Source of the DNA: Salegentibacter holothuriorum
GTDB taxonomy: Bacteria > Bacteroidota > Bacteroidia > Flavobacteriales > Flavobacteriaceae
Length of the DNA: 64,000 nt
Assembly (NCBI RefSeq): GCF_900168045.1
Contig: NZ_FUYY01000006.1
Coordinates: 1 to 64,000 of the forward strand
Direction of reading: 5' to 3'
The notes under the pieces are model-generated. The model was not told where the DNA came from and did not search any database. It saw only the letters and a list, made by a program, of their open reading frames with translations. The position numbers and the translations under genes are program-made. The stretch's first letter is position 1, and the number at the start of each line of letters is the position of its first letter. This document shows positions 47,188-56,226 of the stretch, in pieces.

Positions 47188-48063
47188 CTAAAGCTTAATG
47201 CTTACAGCCATTTTTTCAATACAGTCTTTTAAACTATCTTTCCAATAAAGAATTTCAACATCAAACTCTTCCTTTAAACTGGTTTTATCCATCAGAGAAT
47301 AAAAAGGCCTGTTTGCCCGGGTGGGATAAGATGCGGTTGGAATTGGAGCTACCTTACAGTTTAAGTTAGCTACCTCCATAATTTCCTTTGCAAAGTCATA
47401 CCAGGAGCAAACCCCTTCATTGGTGTAATGATAAGTCTTCACCTCTTCATTTTGCAAGTTCAGGCAATTATCGAGAATAAATTTCGCTAAATCGGCCGCG
47501 TATGTTGGTACACCCACCTGGTCATAAATAACATTGAGATTTTTCCGTTCGCCACCAAGCCTAAGCATAGTCTTAACGAAATTATTTCCGAAAGAGGAAT
47601 ACACCCAGGAAGTACGAATAATTACTGAACCAGACGGGTTAATTTTTTTTAAAGTTTTTTCTCCTTCTAATTTTGTTTCCCCATACATATTCACCGGGTC
47701 CGTCGGATGATCGGGCATATAGGGTTGGAAATTTTTGCCGTCAAAAACATAATCGGTTGAAATATGAATTATACTACTACAATATTTCTTTGCGACTTCG
47801 GCAAGATATTTAACAGCTGTATTGTTGATCTTTTCAGCTAATTCCGGTTCAGACTCCGCTTTATCTACTGCGGTATATGCGGCGCAATTGATAATAATAT
47901 CAATATTATTATCGACAATAAATTGTACTACTGCATTTTTATCAGTAATATCCAATTCAGCGATATCAGTAAAACCAAAAGTGAAATCGGGATATTGAGA
48001 AGCAATTTCCCTAATCTCAGAACCCAGCTGTCCTTTAGCGCCCGTTACTAATATATTCTTCAT
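47188..48063 (-). CDS. rfbD: dTDP-4-dehydrorhamnose reductase
   Basis: This performs the final reduction to dTDP-L-rhamnose. From ATG 48063 (MKNILVTGAKGQLGSEI) the 291 residues include NCAAYTAVDKAESE, HISTDYVFDG and MYGETKLEGE with the YxxxK dyad. The longer ORF start at 48084 would extend into rfbC and lacks support. The chosen start still overlaps the end of rfbC by 29 bases. An 83-base gap separates it from rfbB. Confidence 0.95.
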   Translation of the reverse strand: MKNILVTGAKGQLGSEIREIASQYPDFTFGFTDIAELDITDKNAVVQFIVDNNIDIIINCAAYTAVDKAESEPELAEKINNTAVKYLAEVAKKYCSSIIHISTDYVFDGKNFQPYMPDHPTDPVNMYGETKLEGEKTLKKINPSGSVIIRTSWVYSSFGNNFVKTMLRLGGERKNLNVIYDQVGVPTYAADLAKFILDNCLNLQNEEVKTYHYTNEGVCSWYDFAKEIMEVANLNCKVAPIPTASYPTRANRPFYSLMDKTSLKEEFDVEILYWKDSLKDCIEKMAVSIKL

Positions 48064-48628
48064 AAAGGTTTTTTGAGAAATCAAATTTTTCAGCTTCCGA
48101 GAATATAGGTTGGTTTTTATCTTTTTCAGAAAGAACCATATTATCCATAGGTATTCTCCAGTCTATATCTAAAAAGGAATCGTTGAATAAGAATCCACTG
48201 TCATATTCAGGAGCATAATAATTATCGCATTTATAGGCAAATGTTGCAGTTTCCGAAAGCACTACAAAACCATGGGCGAAACCCCGGGGAATAAATAACT
48301 GATTTCTGTCTTTATCGTTTAACTCTACTACAGCAGCCTTCCCATAATATGGAGATCCCTGCCTAATATCTACGGCTACATCTAAAACTCTACCTTCAAT
48401 TACACGTACCAGTTTGGTTTGAGTAAATGGGGGTAATTGGTAATGCATTCCTCTTAAAACCCCATAAGTAGATCTCGATTCATTATCCTGGCAAAAATTA
48501 ACCTTATAGCCTAAAAATTCTTCAAGAGTATCTTTTCGAAAAGTTTCTGAAAAATATCCCCTGTGATCTCCAAAAACTTTGGGTTTGCATATAACCACAT
48601 CGGGAATTTCTGTTCTGATAAAATCCAT
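48035..48628 (-). CDS. rfbC: dTDP-4-dehydrorhamnose 3,5-epimerase
   Basis: This cupin-fold epimerase acts on dTDP-4-keto-6-deoxyglucose. The 197 residues are slightly longer than the usual 180-185. They show VFGDHRGYFSETF, SRSTYGVLRGMHYQLPP with the catalytic histidine, KLVRVIEGRVLDVAVDIR, and FIPRGFAHGFVVLSE. It starts 2 bases after the rfbA stop and overlaps rfbD, so the rhamnose genes are tightly coupled. Confidence 0.96.
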   Translation of the reverse strand: MDFIRTEIPDVVICKPKVFGDHRGYFSETFRKDTLEEFLGYKVNFCQDNESRSTYGVLRGMHYQLPPFTQTKLVRVIEGRVLDVAVDIRQGSPYYGKAAVVELNDKDRNQLFIPRGFAHGFVVLSETATFAYKCDNYYAPEYDSGFLFNDSFLDIDWRIPMDNMVLSEKDKNQPIFSEAEKFDFSKNLYEEYISNGR

Positions 48629-48630
48629 AT

Positions 48631-49509
48631 TTATTTTTTTTCAGCACGTTTAATTAAATACTGGCCATAGCCATTCTTTTTTAAAGGTTCAGCAAGTTTC
48701 AAAAGTTGATCTCTTGAGATATAGTCCTTTTCATAGGCTATTTCTTCCAAACAAGCCACTTTCAAGCCCTGCCTTTTTTCTATGGTATGAATATAGTTAG
48801 AAGCTTCCAGCATGGAATCGTGCGTACCGGTATCTAACCATGCGTAGCCACGCCCCATTAATTCGACTTTTAAATCCCCGTCTTTTAAATATGCTTCATT
48901 CACAGAAGTTATCTCAAGCTCTCCCCTTTCACTAGGTTTAACATTTTTTGCAACCTCTACAACAGAATTAGGATAAAAATAAAGACCTGCCACTGCATAA
49001 TTACTTTTAGGCTGTTTTGGCTTTTCTTCTATACTGGTCACATTCCCTTGTTTATCAAATTCGGCTACTCCATAGCGTTCTGGATCATTTACATAATATC
49101 CAAAAACGGTTGCCTTTCCTTTTTCCTTTACATTCTTTACAGATTGGGCAAGCAATTCTGTAAAACCGTGTCCATAAAAGATATTATCTCCCAGTACCAA
49201 ACAAACATCATCATCTCCTATAAACTCCTCACCTATAATAAAGGCTTGAGCAAGACCATCTGGACTTGGTTGAACTTTATATTCCAACTTCATCCCCAAT
49301 TCAGACCCATTACCTAGCAATCTTTCAAAATTCGAAAGATCTTCAATCGTTGATATGACGAGCACTTCTCTTATTCCGGCAAGCATTAAAACCGAAAGAG
49401 GATAATAGATCATCGGCTTATCATAAATACTCAAAAGTTGTTTAGATATCCCTTTAGTAATAGGATAAAGCCTGGTGCCGGATCCTCCGGCAAGAATGAT
49501 ACCTTTCAT
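48631..49509 (-). CDS. rfbA: Glucose-1-phosphate thymidylyltransferase
   Basis: This enzyme makes dTDP-glucose from glucose 1-phosphate and dTTP, the first step toward dTDP-L-rhamnose. The 292 residues begin with the nucleotide-binding signature [22 protein letters not shown]. They also contain [30 protein letters not shown] and [18 protein letters not shown]. It is the first gene of the leftward polysaccharide locus, and a gene-free region of almost 1 kb lies upstream. Confidence 0.97.
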   Translation of the reverse strand: MKGIILAGGSGTRLYPITKGISKQLLSIYDKPMIYYPLSVLMLAGIREVLVISTIEDLSNFERLLGNGSELGMKLEYKVQPSPDGLAQAFIIGEEFIGDDDVCLVLGDNIFYGHGFTELLAQSVKNVKEKGKATVFGYYVNDPERYGVAEFDKQGNVTSIEEKPKQPKSNYAVAGLYFYPNSVVEVAKNVKPSERGELEITSVNEAYLKDGDLKVELMGRGYAWLDTGTHDSMLEASNYIHTIEKRQGLKVACLEEIAYEKDYISRDQLLKLAEPLKKNGYGQYLIKRAEKK

Positions 49510-50469
49510 ATTTTTCTATATTTCTTACAAAGTTGACTTATAATATTAAAATAACTATGTCTCAATTTCCCTCTAATAATGACATAAGCATAGCTATAAA
49601 CATGTTCGAAATGCTTTACTCTGGTAATTAAAGTTTAAGATTTTTTTACCGCCGGATTGCGGTTTGGATTTACACCATAAACATTTTTAATTCTTTCGCG
49701 ATGTAGGGTGTTGCGAAAGCAGGGGGTTAATTAATCTCGCTTTAGAACGAGCCGTAGGTTAAGTTTAGTATTCGTCTTTAGACGATAGATTTGGGTTGTT
49801 TCGGTTATCGATTATCAGTTTTGAGTTCTCAGTTACCGGTTGTCGGTTATGAGTTTTCGGTTCTCGGTTAAAAAACCTGCCAACTGAATACGGCTTCGCC
49901 ACAGTGAGTCACATTTTAACTCTCGCTAACCTTAATTTTATGTTAATACCTTTCCCGTGTTGCCAAGTAATTTAACGGACAAATTCAGGGAAAATTACGG
50001 AAAACCGTAATGAATATGTGCTTTCCGTTAAGACCGCAAAGATAAATCACTGCAAAAGATTCTAACGAACTATATTTGTTAAAATTTTTAAGAATTAAGA
50101 CGACCCGGTTTCACTTATTTTTAACTGTTTTTGAGTCAGGGATTTATTCAAACTTAAAACTAAGCACTTGAGTTGAAATTAGAGTTTACCGAACAAAATA
50201 TACCGGGAAATGAATGATTTTGTATTTAGTGAATCCCTGTAAAAAATTCCAAGTCCACTTACTTTACATAAGAAACGTCAAATTAAACTTAGAAAGTCTT
50301 CTCACTATATAACGATATACACTTTTTACTCCTAAAATCCTTAACACATTAAAAGATATCATTAAGACTTTTTATGCTCCATTTCGAATTAATCTGAACT
50401 CTTTTCACAATAAGGGGTTTGGTCGGTTAAAGTTTAGCTAAACCACTTTCCTTAAACTACTTTCTGGGC
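49510..50469. other. Long gene-free leader/promoter region of the polysaccharide locus
   Basis: No ORF is supported in these 960 bases. The segment nearest rfbA is AT-rich. Small hairpins lie at about 49685-49715 (TTTCGCGATG..TGCGAAAG) and 49733-49790 (CTCGCTTTAGAACGAG, TTCGTCTTTAGACGA). A type E GT-rich tract (49798-49870) follows. A perfect palindrome ATTACGG-AAAA-CCGTAAT is at 49994-50011. A minus-strand -7 box TATCTTTG (50044-50037) could start transcription about 530 bases before rfbA, implying a long untranslated leader. Confidence 0.5.
50037..50044 (-). promoter_or_regulatory. Possible -7 box for the polysaccharide operon
   Basis: The minus strand reads TATCTTTG, an exact TAnnTTTG match. 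No TTG occurs at the expected -33 spacing, and the distance to rfbA is about 530 bases, so this is tentative. Confidence 0.3.
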
Positions 50470-50477
50470 TATTTTTG
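50470..50477 (+). promoter_or_regulatory. -7-like box directly before proline dehydrogenase
   Basis: TATTTTTG matches TAnnTTTG but ends only 4 bases before the ATG at 50482, so a transcript from it would be almost leaderless. It may be a chance match. Confidence 0.3.
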
Positions 50478-50481
50478 GGAT

Positions 50482-51675
50482 ATGATTGAGAAGAAAATTT
50501 TTAACGATACAGCGACAGCATTTAGATTAAAGTCTGATTTAGAACTCAATAGAGCTTTACTCCTATTTAACGTAATGGGAATCCCCTCCTTGATTAAACC
50601 CGGAATTTTATTGACCAAATTTTCCCTTAAGGCTAAACTTCCTATACAGCCACTAATTAAGAGCACCATCTTTGACCAGTTTTGTGCAGGAACCAGTAAG
50701 GACGATTGCAAGCCGGTTATTAAAGAAATGCACGAGGTAAACCTCTCCAGTATTCTTGATTATTCGGTAGAGGGAAAGAAAACCGAAGAAGAATTCGATT
50801 CGGCCTACAGGGTAAAGAAAGACCTTATAAAATTTGCCAAAGAAGAAACAGAGATCCCTTTCGCTATTTTTAAACCTACTGCACTGGGTAGCTTCGAAAT
50901 CTGGCATAAACTCAGTTCCCACGTCAATCTCGGTGAAAAGGAAAAAGAGGAATGGCAAAAAACTAAAGCCAGGGTTGAAGACCTTTGTAAAGAAGCACAC
51001 AAGCAAGGTGTTCGTTTATACGCAGATGCGGAAGAAAGTTGGATGCAGGATGCAGCCGACGACCTGATGGAGGAAATGATGGAAAAATATAATACCGAAA
51101 AGGCGCTTATTTTTAATACTTTTCAATGTTACCGATGGGACAGGCTTGATTATCTAAAGGAACTGCATACTAAAGCCAAAGAAAAAGGTTTTAAAATTGG
51201 AGCAAAGATAGTTCGCGGGGCTTATATGGAGAAAGAAAACAAAAGAGCTAAAAAGTACGGGAAAAAATCTCCTATTTGTGAGAATAAGAAAGCTACCGAT
51301 CTTCATTTTAACAATGTGCTGGCTTACTGTCTTGATAATATTGATGATATCGCCGTTTTTATAGGAACCCACAACGAAATGAGCAACTACCTGGCGCTGC
51401 AGATCATGGAAGACCAGAAAATCGCAAAAGATGATCCCAGGGTGTGGTTTAGCCAGTTATACGGAATGAGTGATCAAATTAGTTATAACCTTGCCAGCAA
51501 AGATTATAATACCGCGAAGTTAGTTCCTTTTGGCCCGGTAAAAGACGTGGTTCCTTATCTATTAAGAAGGGCTGAAGAGAATTCTTCTGTAGAAGGACAA
51601 ACGAATAGAGAGTTAAACTTACTTCGGAGAGAAAAGAAAAGAAGAAAGATGGCTCCAGGCAGCTCCAGGCGGTAG
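50482..51675 (+). CDS. Proline dehydrogenase
   Basis: This is an FAD-dependent enzyme oxidising proline to pyrroline-5-carboxylate, the first step of proline catabolism. It is monofunctional (397 residues), without the P5C dehydrogenase half of PutA. The TIM-barrel motifs are present: KIVRGAYMEKE, FIGTHNEMSNYLALQIM, QLYGMSDQISYNLA and VVPYLLRRAEENSSV. The start MIEKKIFNDTATAFRLKSD fits the family N-terminus. The last codons contain a small duplication (GCTCCAGGCAGCTCCAGGC) that encodes an arginine/serine tail. No P5C dehydrogenase gene lies nearby. Confidence 0.93.
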   Translation: MIEKKIFNDTATAFRLKSDLELNRALLLFNVMGIPSLIKPGILLTKFSLKAKLPIQPLIKSTIFDQFCAGTSKDDCKPVIKEMHEVNLSSILDYSVEGKKTEEEFDSAYRVKKDLIKFAKEETEIPFAIFKPTALGSFEIWHKLSSHVNLGEKEKEEWQKTKARVEDLCKEAHKQGVRLYADAEESWMQDAADDLMEEMMEKYNTEKALIFNTFQCYRWDRLDYLKELHTKAKEKGFKIGAKIVRGAYMEKENKRAKKYGKKSPICENKKATDLHFNNVLAYCLDNIDDIAVFIGTHNEMSNYLALQIMEDQKIAKDDPRVWFSQLYGMSDQISYNLASKDYNTAKLVPFGPVKDVVPYLLRRAEENSSVEGQTNRELNLLRREKKRRKMAPGSSRR

Positions 51676-51682
51676 TCTTTAG

Positions 51683-52320
51683 TTGGTAGTTTGTTGTTTG
51701 GGGTATCGGTTGTGGGTTGTCAGTTGTGGGTTCTCGGTTGTCGGTTCTGAGTTGTGGGTTGTCGGTTGTCGGTTGTCGGTTGTATGTTCTCGGTTGTGGG
51801 TTGTGAGTTATCAGTTAGCGGTTAGCGGTTGTTTGTTGTTTGTTCTTTGTTCTTTGTTCTTCACTCCTCACTCTTTACTATTCACTATTCACTATTTACA
51901 TTATTCTCTTCACAACAATGGAGTGCCGTGCTCAACTTAGACCCCGAAATAAATTGGGGTGACGTTCCCATTACCTCTTCACTCTTTACTATTCACCCTT
52001 CACTATTTACATTATCCTCTTCACAACAATGGACTGCCGTGCTCAACTTAGACCCCGAAATAAATTCGGGGTGACGTTCCCATTACCTCTTCACTATTTA
52101 CTATTCACCCTTCACTATTTCCTCTTCACTCTTCACACCGTCCCAGACGATAATTGGTAGACTTTTGTTTATAGTTTAGGGTATCGGTTCTCGGTTGTGG
52201 ATTGTGGGTTGTGGGTTGTGGGTTGTAAATTATCAGTTAGCGAGATAGTGTCTTTGTTGTTTATGGTTTTCTCTTTACTCTTTAGAATTCACTCTTCACT
52301 CTTTTCCCCTCACTCTTCAT
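51683..52320. repeat. GT-rich and TTCACT-type low-complexity repeat block
   Basis: No gene is supported. A type E tract of GGTTGTCGGTT/GGGTTGTGGG units (51683-51835) is followed by TTCACTATTCACTATTTAC units. Two tandem copies of a 111/112-base unit follow (51888-51998 and 51999-52110), each carrying a type C palindrome. A second GT-rich tract (52165-52245) includes three GGG runs spaced by TTGT (52206-52222). ORFs crossing the block are repeat translations. Confidence 0.85.
51888..52110. repeat. Tandem duplication of a 111-base unit
   Basis: Unit 1 (51888-51998) and unit 2 (51999-52110) are nearly identical. Each begins TTCACTATTTACATTAT and holds CCCCGAAATAAATT..GGGG. Unit 2 has one extra C that completes its palindrome. 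A third partial start follows at 52111. Confidence 0.85.
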
Positions 52321-53763
52321 CTAACTAAAATGATCATTAATCACCTGCTTAGCAGCATTATACCCACCCATCCCGTGAACGCCTCCACCGGGAGGAGTTG
52401 AAGAAGAGCACAAATAAACATTATCATTAGAAGTCTTATAAGGGGAAATTTTAGCTACAGGTCTCGTGAATAATTGTGTAATATCCTGTCGGCCTCCATT
52501 GATATCGCCTCCAACTAAATTAGGGTTAAAAACCTCTAATTCCTTAGTGTTCATCGTGCTTTTATGGACTATCAAATTTTTAAATCCCGGCGCTGCCTTT
52601 TCAATTTGATTTTCGATAATCCTGGTACAATCTTCTTCGCTGCCATTGGGTACGTGGCAATAAGCCCAGGCGGTATGCTTACCCTCTGGAGCTCTGGATT
52701 TATCAAAAATGCTGGGTTGTACCAATAACACATAAGGCTGTTCCGAAATTTTCCCTTCAGCTGTAAGTTGCTCAGACTTTTCCATTTCTTCTGGACTAAA
52801 TCCAATGTGAATGGTACCCGAACGCCTGCATTTATCACTTGTAAAAGGAATAGGACCGTCTAATGCCCAATCTATTTTGAAAACCCCGGCGCCATATTTA
52901 TAATTTTCTAATCGTTTTCTATAACCCGAACTTAAATCCAGGTCCTGAATTTGTAATAATTGCTGGGGTGTAAGATCATAAACTTGAACTTTACTTTCGG
53001 GAAGTTGAGATACTTTCCTGATAGGAGTATTCAATATCAACTCACCTCCCAGATCTTTATAATAATCTAATAAAGCTTCAATTAGTGCACCCGCACCCTG
53101 TTTAGGAAATGGCCAGCCATTTAAATGCGCCATCAATCCAAGCACTACCCCGAAGGACGAAGAAAACAAGTTCGTTAATGGTAGCGTAGAATGTGCAGCT
53201 GCACCATAAAACAAAGCTTTAGCCTCCGCTTCTTTAAAAAGGGAATTGGCCAGAAATTTAGCCGAAGGAAAAGCCTTTAAGCCAAATTTTAAAAATTTTA
53301 TAGGATGAGATGGAATCCCCAACGGCCCCAGCACATCTTCTCCAATATCGTCCCAGTTTTCGACTAAAGGCTTCATAAAATGAATATAACTCCCCTTATC
53401 TTTCCCTAGCTGAGCAGCGGTTTTTTCAATGCTTTTATAACAGGCTATGGATTTCCCGTTCTCAAGGGTTTGTGAAAAAGGAATTTCCGGGTAAATCCAT
53501 TCTAAACCATATTTTTCTAATGGAAGTTCCTGAAAAATAGGAGAACTATAAGCCATAGGAAGTACCGTAGAACCGATATCATGTTTAAAGCCTGGCAAAG
53601 TAATTTCAGCAGTTTTTGTTGCTCCGCCGGGAACAGAAGATTTCTCGTAAATTACCGTGTTCAAACCTTGCTGCTGCAAGTGTATAGCAGCGGCAATACC
53701 ATTGGAGCCACCACCTATAATAACTGCATCGTACTTTTTTGAATGTGGCTTTCTGACTTCCAT
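52321..53763 (-). CDS. CrtI/phytoene-desaturase-like FAD oxidoreductase
   Basis: The product is an FAD-dependent amine-oxidase-fold protein of 480 residues. The dinucleotide-binding motif VIIGGGSNGIAAAIHLQQQG lies near the N-terminus and is followed by PGGATKTAEI. The C-terminal FAD motif (NVYLCSSSTPPGGGVHGMGG) is typical of phytoene-desaturase-like and carotenoid oxygenase-like dehydrogenases. No crtB, crtZ or other carotenoid gene lies nearby, so carotenoid synthesis is not supported. It may be a general NAD(P)/FAD-dependent dehydrogenase. It is monocistronic. Confidence 0.8.
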   Translation of the reverse strand: MEVRKPHSKKYDAVIIGGGSNGIAAAIHLQQQGLNTVIYEKSSVPGGATKTAEITLPGFKHDIGSTVLPMAYSSPIFQELPLEKYGLEWIYPEIPFSQTLENGKSIACYKSIEKTAAQLGKDKGSYIHFMKPLVENWDDIGEDVLGPLGIPSHPIKFLKFGLKAFPSAKFLANSLFKEAEAKALFYGAAAHSTLPLTNLFSSSFGVVLGLMAHLNGWPFPKQGAGALIEALLDYYKDLGGELILNTPIRKVSQLPESKVQVYDLTPQQLLQIQDLDLSSGYRKRLENYKYGAGVFKIDWALDGPIPFTSDKCRRSGTIHIGFSPEEMEKSEQLTAEGKISEQPYVLLVQPSIFDKSRAPEGKHTAWAYCHVPNGSEEDCTRIIENQIEKAAPGFKNLIVHKSTMNTKELEVFNPNLVGGDINGGRQDITQLFTRPVAKISPYKTSNDNVYLCSSSTPPGGGVHGMGGYNAAKQVINDHFS

Positions 53764-53807
53764 TTTATAAAATTAAGTGGAATTATTCCTGAATTTTTTA
53801 AGAGTCG

Positions 53808-53911
53808 CTTTACTCGATAATCGAGATTTAAATGCTCAGAGGCTTGCCTCGAAAATTATTTAATGGTTCTCAATGAATGCCTTGTGAGCTTGCTCCGAGA
53901 TAGTTTACTCT
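53808..53911. repeat. Type D repeat element
   Basis: The modules in order are CTCGATAATCGAG (53813-53825), ATTTAAATGC, GAGGCTTGCCTC (53839-53850) and GTGAGCTTGCTCCGAGATAG to TTTACTC. The end of the adjacent minus-strand SDR gene, including its TAA, lies inside the last module. Confidence 0.75.
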
Positions 53912-54774
53912 ATATTGTCAAGGTCAATTTGATTTAAATATTCCTTAAAACTTAATGTTCCCCGGGATTGCCCTATCATATCATTACTCATAATATAACT
54001 GAAATAATCCAGCTTGTGCCCCAGGTTTTCTTTAGCAAAAAGCTTTGGGACTTCACTACCTGATTTAGCTATCGCTTCCGGCACTTTAATTATCTTCCCT
54101 CCTATTTTTTCCTGGATCATCACAGCCATTTCTTCCCGGGTATGAATTTTTGGACCACCTATATCTAAAATTTCAGGTAATCCAGCAAAGTTATTGCTTA
54201 TAAAGTTTGCCAAATCGCCATGATAAATACTGTTGGTCTTAGCTTGCCCATCCCCAACGAGCGGAATCACTTTTTTCCTGGCCATAATAATTAGATCATG
54301 TAAACCGGAATAAAATCCGACAGGTCTTAATATGGAATAATTGAGTCCTGAATTCTGAATCTCCTTCTCCGTTTTTCTATGGGTGCCGGGAATTTTAAAA
54401 TTCGAGGCGGTATCTGCTCCCATCATAGAAACATATATAAACTTCTTTACCCCATATTCTTTTGCATCTCCCAACAGGTGACTATTAGCCTTGTAATTAC
54501 TTTCATAAAAAGTATCTGAATCGGGGTGGAAAAGGCTAATGGATTTTCCCAGTGCTGAAACTACATAATCCATACCTCTGGTAATCCCTTCCAATTTAGC
54601 TTTATCTTCGCTGGCATCCAGATACTGGATATCTTCAACCTCTCCTTTGAGTTTCTCCAGGCCTTCCTCTGAATGGGTTAGCGCTCTTATTTTATAACCC
54701 TTAAACTTAAAATCCTTAAGTAGTTTAAAGCCCAAAGCACCCGAACCACCGGTAATTAAAATTGATTTAGACAT
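53905..54774 (-). CDS. Atypical SDR / NmrA-like NAD(P)-binding protein
   Basis: The 289-residue Rossmann protein begins ILITGGSGALGFKLLKDFKF with the extended/atypical SDR glycine motif. It continues with YLDASEDKAKLEGI, YVSMMGADTASNF and LRPVGFYSGLHDLI. It lacks a clear YxxxK catalytic pair, so it belongs with the atypical SDRs (NmrA/complex I NDUFA9-like) that often sense or bind NADP or act as reductases. The substrate is unknown. Its stop codon lies within a type D intergenic repeat. Confidence 0.8.
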   Translation of the reverse strand: MSKSILITGGSGALGFKLLKDFKFKGYKIRALTHSEEGLEKLKGEVEDIQYLDASEDKAKLEGITRGMDYVVSALGKSISLFHPDSDTFYESNYKANSHLLGDAKEYGVKKFIYVSMMGADTASNFKIPGTHRKTEKEIQNSGLNYSILRPVGFYSGLHDLIIMARKKVIPLVGDGQAKTNSIYHGDLANFISNNFAGLPEILDIGGPKIHTREEMAVMIQEKIGGKIIKVPEAIAKSGSEVPKLFAKENLGHKLDYFSYIMSNDMIGQSRGTLSFKEYLNQIDLDNIE

Positions 54775-54933
54775 TGGCTATAATTTATTCGAAATTAGAA
54801 AACACGATCTATTTCTTAAAGTTAAGTAATGCCATAGGAAAAAAACTGCATCTTATGATTTTGGAAAGAAATTATAGGAAAATTTTAGCCTTTTTAGAAG
54901 TATAATCAAAACTCCAAATACAGTTTTTAATAT

Positions 54934-55278
54934 TTAATTCTTGCTTTTCTGCCAGGGAAACTTTCCTTCTAATTCAACCTGGAGCGAAAGGCTTAAGAAG
55001 GTTCTAATTAAAACTATTAAACCTAAAATAGATACAGATTTTAATGTGGGTTTAGTAACCACGGTGGCCATTATGTCTGCCGCAATTAAAATTTCCAACC
55101 CTAAAAGAATAGATTTTCCAACCGACTGCCGCAGCTCTATGTAAGTAACAGGTTTCCTATTCCTCATCGAAAACATAAATTTACCGATGGCGTATAATGA
55201 GCCAAGGAAAATAGTTAAAACACCAATGGCTTCAGTTATTTTTGCAACATAATTAATATAGATTTCAATGTTCTCCAT
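54934..55278 (-). CDS. DUF1622 family membrane protein
   Basis: The 114-residue protein has three hydrophobic segments (about 10-30, 52-70 and 83-98). The motif LGLEILIAADIMATVVTKPT followed by IRTFLSLSLQVELEGKFPW is characteristic of DUF1622. The family is small, integral to the inner membrane and of unknown function. It stands alone, with a spacer on both sides. Confidence 0.85.
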   Translation of the reverse strand: MENIEIYINYVAKITEAIGVLTIFLGSLYAIGKFMFSMRNRKPVTYIELRQSVGKSILLGLEILIAADIMATVVTKPTLKSVSILGLIVLIRTFLSLSLQVELEGKFPWQKSKN

Positions 55279-55490
55279 TCCGCTTATAAGTTTTATCTAG
55301 CAATCCATTAGACAACCATATTCAACCTTATTTATGAGTAAGTTAATTATTTTCTATTAAAAACACATCATCTATTGGCGGTAGCATTTCTGGTGATTTT
55401 ATTATTCTTCTATTTCACGCTAAATCTCAATCGTCCATTCTAATTCTATAGATTGAAATCACTCAATAGCTAATCCTTAAATAGGATCAT

Positions 55491-55524
55491 AAAAAAAACT
55501 TATCTACATGGATAAGTTTTTTTT
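55491..55524 (-). terminator. Terminator after the NTF2-like gene (bidirectional form)
   Basis: A perfect 14-bp palindrome, AAAAAAAACTTATC / GATAAGTTTTTTTT with a 6-base loop, has A and T tracts on both sides, so it can act on either strand. It lies about 40 bases downstream of the minus-strand stop at 55563. Confidence 0.88.
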
Positions 55525-55562
55525 AAAAGCTAATAGAATATTAGCTCCATATATGTTAGCGA

Positions 55563-56084
55563 CTAATCTTTTTCGGTAGGTGTTAATTCATAACCCATTT
55601 TTTGCGCTACGGCTAAACTATTATAATAGATTATTGAATTCTGTATCTTTCCATCTTCAACTTTTGCAGTTAAATGATAGGGAAGGTTGATATCTGTATC
55701 ATTTTCTGTAAACGAATAAGTGCCCCAAATAGAAACCCAATCTCCTTCGTATTCTCCACTTAATACTCTCCAGGTATTCACAACATATTCATTATTTTGG
55801 TTGGTACGCAGTTTATGAATTTGCGTCCAGTTTTCGATTACGTCTTCTTTGGTTTCACTGTCACCGTCGCTGGGTCCACTGCCGCTAAAATCGTCAGCCA
55901 GTAGACTTTTGGCTTTATCCAGGTTATTATTTACCAGGGCATCTAAGTAATCGGCAACTACTTTAAGGTCTTCCTCGGCAGTTGGATTTTGGGTTACAAC
56001 TTCGTTGAAATTCATCTCCTGAGCGATTGTGATTTGTCCTATACAAAGGACTACTGCAAGTGCTAATATTTTTAATGTTTTCAT
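55563..56084 (-). CDS. Secreted NTF2/SnoaL-like protein
   Basis: The protein is 173 residues with a signal peptide (MKTLKILALAVVLCIGQITIAQ). A cone-shaped NTF2-like/SnoaL domain follows: a helix VVADYLDALVNNNLDKAKSLLADDF, then WTQIHKLRTNQN and repeated beta strands (YEGDWVSIWGTYSFT, YHLTAKVEDGKI). Such domains bind small hydrophobic ligands or act as enzymes, but no catalytic set is recognisable. A periplasmic location is likely. It has its own terminator. Confidence 0.75.
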   Translation of the reverse strand: MKTLKILALAVVLCIGQITIAQEMNFNEVVTQNPTAEEDLKVVADYLDALVNNNLDKAKSLLADDFSGSGPSDGDSETKEDVIENWTQIHKLRTNQNNEYVVNTWRVLSGEYEGDWVSIWGTYSFTENDTDINLPYHLTAKVEDGKIQNSIIYYNSLAVAQKMGYELTPTEKD

Positions 56085-56226
56085 TTTAAATTATTTAAGA
56101 ATTAATAGTCGATTAAATATATAAGTAACTGATATTCAGTAAAACCCACAAGACATCAAGGACGAAAGCACCAATTCACTTCCCGAAAAGGCCAAATTAT
56201 TGACCGAAGACGTTTATAGAAATTGA

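Noticed and set aside
51683-52074. Two overlapping ORFs of 85 and 81 codons
   Set aside because: Both are translations of GT-rich and TTCACT low-complexity repeats, with repetitive amino-acid strings and no start context.
52321-53763. Carotenoid biosynthesis gene crtI
   Set aside because: The protein has the CrtI-like fold but no crt neighbours, and its C-terminal motif is shared by many non-carotenoid dehydrogenases.
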